Shown: positions 60,625 through 64,000 of the stretch, piece after piece
How positions within the stretch are numbered: the stretch's first letter is position 1
Layout: the number at the start of each line of letters is the position of its first letter
NCBI GenBank assembly: GCA_964510955.1
Contig: CAZEDW010000006.1
Coordinates: forward strand, 1 to 64,000
Reading direction: 5' to 3'
Source: JAFLCM01 sp964510955
GTDB taxonomy: Bacteria; Planctomycetota; Phycisphaerae; Phycisphaerales; UBA1924
Length of the DNA: 64,000 bases
The notes under the pieces: model-generated
Told to the model about the DNA's origin: nothing
Database searches by the model: none
The model's input: only the letters and a program-made list of their open reading frames with translations
Translations under genes and position numbers: made by a program

Positions 60625-60679
60625 GCCGCGCGGCGGCAACTCCGGCTTCAGTCCCTTTGCCCCCCTGGGAGAGATGCTC

Positions 60680-62902
60680 ATGACGAACTGTTCCGTGGTC
60701 AAGCTGACCGCCGGCGCCGCCCTGGTCGCGTCGATCGCCGGCCTCGCGCACGGCGCCAAGTACGACCCCTCGACCCTGCCCGGCGTGACGGCGCGCGTCA
60801 CCGCCGCCGCCAGCGCCGCCGGGAACCTGTCGCTCACCAAGGCCGCCACCAAGCTTTACGGCTCCGGCGGTAACTACAACAGCGTGTCGATCTCGATCCC
60901 CATTCTGATGGACCGGACCGACGGCTTCTACAACAACGCCGTCTGCCAGGTCCTCGCCGGCAAGCCTGTCTGCATGAACACGACCTTTGACAACGTGTTC
61001 CCCGCCGCAAGCGACCCACCAGGCACCACCCCCGACGACAAGAAGCTGCTCGTTCACTGGGGCGCCGCCCTGTACAACTGGGTCGGCGTGGGCGTCGCGA
61101 CGGGCAACAACGTCGTGATCGACGAGAGCATCGAGATCTCCAGCGGCGGCAATCCCGCCGTCGCCGAGGGCCTCATCTTCCCCAACGGTCCGTTCTCCAC
61201 CGGTCACCGCGACTGGTCCAACGGCATGGGCAGCCTTCTGCCCGACGGCACCGCGCTCATCCGCTCGAACTTCAACTCGCAGCGCCGCAGCACCCAGAAC
61301 AACATCGAGTTCATGAACATCAGCGGCCTGGTCCCGCCCGCACCCGCCACGGCGGTCGGCAACGGCACCAAGGTGTTCCTCACCGGCAACGGCATCGACG
61401 ACACCGGCGCCGGCAGCTCGTTCATCTCCCCCCCCTCGGGCGCCCGCCTCAACAACGGCAACCTCCTGGTCGCCCAGAGCACTTTCGGCTCCGGCGCTTT
61501 CAAGAACGGCGTGAACTGCTGGGTTTACAGCGGCGCCGCCGTCGATTGGACCAACCCCCCCTACCGCTGGCCCAACGACAACTACCCCCGCATCAGCGAT
61601 ATCAACGGCCACTACCCCACCACCGCCGAGCTCCGCACCAGCAACCACCGCGTGAACAAGCTCTCCCGCGCCGGCTGCGGCGCTGAGACCACCTATCTCA
61701 CTTTCGGCGAGGGTTCCGTCACCGCCGTGAACACAACCGGCGTCAACGCCCACCTGTTCAGCGGCGCCGGCTTCGGCCCCAAGGTGATCTTCGTTGACAC
61801 CGTGGACACCGGCTCGGCGTCCAACCTCAACAGCTTCACCAACGGCTACGCGTTCATCTGCGCCGACCCGGCCGCCGCGGTTATCCCCGCCGCCGGAAGC
61901 GACCCCGAGCGCATCGGGCCCATCAGCCAGAACTTCCGCTTCATTGAGATTCAGGGCACCGGCTCCAACGGCTTCGCCCAGCACGACATCAACGCCAAGG
62001 GCCAGGTCGTCGCGCTGTGGGCCGACTTCACCAACACCCTCGCCCCGATCTATCAGGTCCGGCGCTACGACCCCATCTTCGATACCAACAACGCGTGCAA
62101 GATCATCGGCTACCAGACGCCCGTGATCATCGCCCAGAACGGCGTCAACTACGGCGGCACCACGTTCGTCACCGCCAACGACGCCTTCGTCGCAGGCACC
62201 TGCCCGCTGCAGACCCTCGGCACGGCCCTGCTCCAGCCCTTCTCGGGCGTCGCCATCGACGACAACGGCAACATCTCCTTCGTCGGCACCATCGCCTCTT
62301 ACGAGGTCAACTTCAACTTCGTCGACTGCAACCAAATCCCCCTGGGCACCGCCCCCGTGTCGCGCAACACCGACACCGCCATGTGCTTCTACGACGCCGC
62401 CACCAGCTCGCTCTACACCACCGCCATCGGCGGCCAGAACGGCGACCTGCTCGTCGGCTCCGGCGGCAGCCCGAACTACAAGCTCGGCGTCCTGCCGACC
62501 GACGGCGGCTCCGACCAGTACGGCGGCCCCGGCATGAGCCGCTCGGGCAACGCCATGGCCGCTTCGGTCCGCAACGGTCGCGACGAGTCGAACTCCGACT
62601 CCAACACCGACGGCTTCAACCAGGACGGCGGCACCCTCAACCCCGGCGTCGCCGCCGAGACCTCGGTCCGCGCCACCGTGCTCGTCAGCATGGGCGCCTA
62701 CACCCCGGCCTGCGTCTGCACCAAGGACCTGAACGGCGACTGCCGCGTCAACACCGCCGACCTCACCATCCTGCTGGGCAACTTCGGCAAGACCTGCCCC
62801 GCGAACGGCCCCTGCCCGCTCGCGGGTGACTACAACGGCGACAACGCCGTCAACACCGCCGACCTCACCCAGCTCCTGGGGCAGTTCGGCTGCGGCGCCT
62901 GA
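60680..62902 (+). CDS. large secreted protein with dockerin-like C-terminus
   Basis: The product has 740 residues with a signal peptide (MTNCSVVKLTAGAALVASIAGLAHG). The long body shows repeating beta-rich phrases, e.g. GFAQHDINAKGQVVALWADF, GVAIDDNGNISFVGTI and GMSRSGNAMAASV. These resemble extracellular HAF or choice-of-anchor proteins. Two Asp repeats end it (DLNGDCRVNTADLTILLGNFG; DYNGDNAVNTADLTQLLGQFG), a GC-type dockerin tail. GGAG eight bases before ATG 60680 supports the start over ATG 60674. The function is unknown. Confidence 0.75.
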   Translation: MTNCSVVKLTAGAALVASIAGLAHGAKYDPSTLPGVTARVTAAASAAGNLSLTKAATKLYGSGGNYNSVSISIPILMDRTDGFYNNAVCQVLAGKPVCMNTTFDNVFPAASDPPGTTPDDKKLLVHWGAALYNWVGVGVATGNNVVIDESIEISSGGNPAVAEGLIFPNGPFSTGHRDWSNGMGSLLPDGTALIRSNFNSQRRSTQNNIEFMNISGLVPPAPATAVGNGTKVFLTGNGIDDTGAGSSFISPPSGARLNNGNLLVAQSTFGSGAFKNGVNCWVYSGAAVDWTNPPYRWPNDNYPRISDINGHYPTTAELRTSNHRVNKLSRAGCGAETTYLTFGEGSVTAVNTTGVNAHLFSGAGFGPKVIFVDTVDTGSASNLNSFTNGYAFICADPAAAVIPAAGSDPERIGPISQNFRFIEIQGTGSNGFAQHDINAKGQVVALWADFTNTLAPIYQVRRYDPIFDTNNACKIIGYQTPVIIAQNGVNYGGTTFVTANDAFVAGTCPLQTLGTALLQPFSGVAIDDNGNISFVGTIASYEVNFNFVDCNQIPLGTAPVSRNTDTAMCFYDAATSSLYTTAIGGQNGDLLVGSGGSPNYKLGVLPTDGGSDQYGGPGMSRSGNAMAASVRNGRDESNSDSNTDGFNQDGGTLNPGVAAETSVRATVLVSMGAYTPACVCTKDLNGDCRVNTADLTILLGNFGKTCPANGPCPLAGDYNGDNAVNTADLTQLLGQFGCGA

Positions 62903-62934
62903 TCCGGCTCCGTCGACTTGACAGCAACCCCCAA

Positions 62935-62963
62935 GGGGCGGACGCACGCGTCCGCCCCTTTTT
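62935..62963 (+). terminator. intrinsic terminator
   Basis: The stem GGGGCGGACGC/GCGTCCGCCCC (62935-62945 with 62948-62958) is followed by TTTTT. It ends the dockerin gene, about 35 bases after the stop. Confidence 0.92.
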
Positions 62964-63060
62964 CATTGGCAATCCTCGTCCGCGCCCCGCGTGCCGGCGC
63001 CACCAGGCGCCGCCCGTTCGCCTCCCACCGCGATTCTCAGGGTGCGCGCTGCCGCGCTCG

Positions 63061-63867
63061 TCAGACCAGCTCGGCCACATGCACCTCGCATACGTACCGC
63101 AGCGAAAGCAGACCGCCGCGCGCGAAGCGGTCGAACAGCAGGCTCAGGTCTCGCTCGGCGGCGGCGCGGGCCGCTCCGCTCGCGGGCATGTACGACGAGC
63201 TGAAGGCCCGCCCCATCAGGCCCGCCCGGTCGACCTCCTGCACGTTGGACACCTCGATGAGCCGGTACCCGCCAAACCCCGCGGCTCGCCCCGCCTCGGC
63301 GCCCAGAGCGCAGTCGTCGTTGCGAAACCAGGGCGAGCGCGGCGGGTCCGACGCGTGACGCATTACCAGCTCCCGGTACGCCGCCATCACCGGGTCTCGC
63401 ACGTCGTGGACGTTCCACAGCATCGCGACGCGTCCGCCGGACCCTGACGGCGTCCGCCGCAGAACCCGCGCAAACTCCCGCAGCGCCACCGGCGCATCCA
63501 GCCAGTGAAACGACTGGGCGCACAGGACCAGGTCAACGCTGCGGTCAGCCAGTCCCGTCGCTTCCCCGGTGCCGCCGGTCCAACGGACCCGCGCCGCGCC
63601 GTCACGCGAGCGCTGCCACGTCGAGGTGTCTGTCTCGCCGCGCCGGCGCATCGCCTCGTTGGGTTCCAGCGCGATCACCCCCACGCCCCGCTCCAGCAGC
63701 AGCCGCGTCGAAATCCCCGTGCCCGCCCCGACGTCGGCGGCGATGATTGAGCCCGGATCGCCAAGCCCGTCGAGCACCGCGTCGATCGCCCGGCCCGGGT
63801 ACGACGGGCGGCTGGCGGCGTAGTCGCCTACGCGCGAGGTGAACCGTTCGGTTGGCTGCTCGGGCAT
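63061..63867 (-). CDS. class I SAM-dependent methyltransferase
   Basis: This 268-residue methyltransferase has glycine loop IIAADVGAGTGISTRLLLERG (about 41-61), LEPNEAMRRRG for the ribose contact, and VDLVLCAQSFHWLD, a type-11 motif. It begins RFTSRVGDYAASRPSYP, the common start of small-molecule methyltransferases of this group. The substrate is not recognised. The gene is convergent with the dockerin gene. Confidence 0.87.
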   Translation of the reverse strand: MPEQPTERFTSRVGDYAASRPSYPGRAIDAVLDGLGDPGSIIAADVGAGTGISTRLLLERGVGVIALEPNEAMRRRGETDTSTWQRSRDGAARVRWTGGTGEATGLADRSVDLVLCAQSFHWLDAPVALREFARVLRRTPSGSGGRVAMLWNVHDVRDPVMAAYRELVMRHASDPPRSPWFRNDDCALGAEAGRAAGFGGYRLIEVSNVQEVDRAGLMGRAFSSSYMPASGAARAAAERDLSLLFDRFARGGLLSLRYVCEVHVAELV

Positions 63868-63900
63868 GCCCCAGCGTAGCGCCCCGCCCGCTTGCGGAGC

Positions 63901-64000
63901 CTATCCCGCCGAGCCCGCGATCCGTTCCAGTTCGGCCCGCTCCGCCGGCCGGAGCTGCTTCACCGGATCGAGCCGCAGCAGCGCATCGTTCGCCAGGGCA
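63901..64000 (-). CDS. partial protein, C-terminal end only
   Basis: The last 32 codons of a minus-strand gene enter from the right edge and end at a TAG (63903-63901). They read ALANDALLRLDPVKQLRPAE and continue to ERIAGSAG. Third-position GC is near complete, so the frame is probably real. No family can be named from so short a piece. Confidence 0.5.
   Translation of the reverse strand, partial: ALANDALLRLDPVKQLRPAERAELERIAGSAG

Noticed and set aside
60599..62947. 782-residue minus-strand open frame
   Set aside because: It is antisense to the dockerin protein, whose signal peptide, Asp repeats and terminator are clear.

Overview
The window is GC-rich bacterial chromosome with the marks of a planctomycete of class Phycisphaerae. 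Three secreted proteins end in dockerin-like Asn/Asp repeats of the GC type. One protein ends in a PTPGAAGLL...LRRRRA sorting tail resembling PEP-CTERM. There is a planctomycete-style prepilin-like protein, an MqnC-type menaquinone (futalosine pathway) enzyme, an OprB-type porin, and many GTG starts. No prophage, insertion sequence, CRISPR array, rRNA or intact tRNA was found.

Layout. 0-10 kb: a GGN/CCN low-complexity edge, an Eis-like acetyltransferase, a large secreted PD40-propeller/amidohydrolase fusion, an MFS transporter, a structured non-coding stretch, a zincin-like lipoprotein and a PEP-CTERM-type secreted protein. 10-15 kb: a degenerate receiver protein, tadA-tatC, and a divergent ECF sigma / putative anti-sigma / PDZ-protein cassette. 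15-31 kb: surE-tilS, a chemoreceptor, an OprB porin, a Cys-rich dockerin protein, an OPT transporter, a GH31 glucosidase, a squalene-cyclase-fold protein and rsmE. 31-45 kb: a Pro/Ala/Glu-rich membrane protein, phoH with a 7TM-HD phosphohydrolase, a lipoprotein, mqnC, citrate synthase, a large secreted protein, a methyltransferase and a short 2-oxoacid dehydrogenase E1-beta remnant. 45-64 kb: speA with a coupled small gene, a HAF-like repeat/dockerin protein, a DNA glycosylase, a class I amidotransferase, a DUF433/PIN toxin-antitoxin pair, pheT, ilvE, a bPH2 protein, ispD, an HscA-like Hsp70, a prepilin-like protein, a large dockerin protein and a methyltransferase.

Most genes are housekeeping (translation, tRNA modification, isoprenoid, menaquinone, TCA and polyamine metabolism) mixed with lineage-specific surface proteins. 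The carbohydrate theme (OprB porin, GH31 enzyme, LacI-type operator candidates) suggests glycan scavenging. The most distinctive non-coding signal is a family of short iterated words, chiefly (R)AGGCATN. It occurs in at least three places: as an in-frame insertion in mqnC, as an inverted pair at the start of the DNA glycosylase gene, and downstream of ilvE. A second kind of iterated A/G-rich word lies near 56.1 kb.
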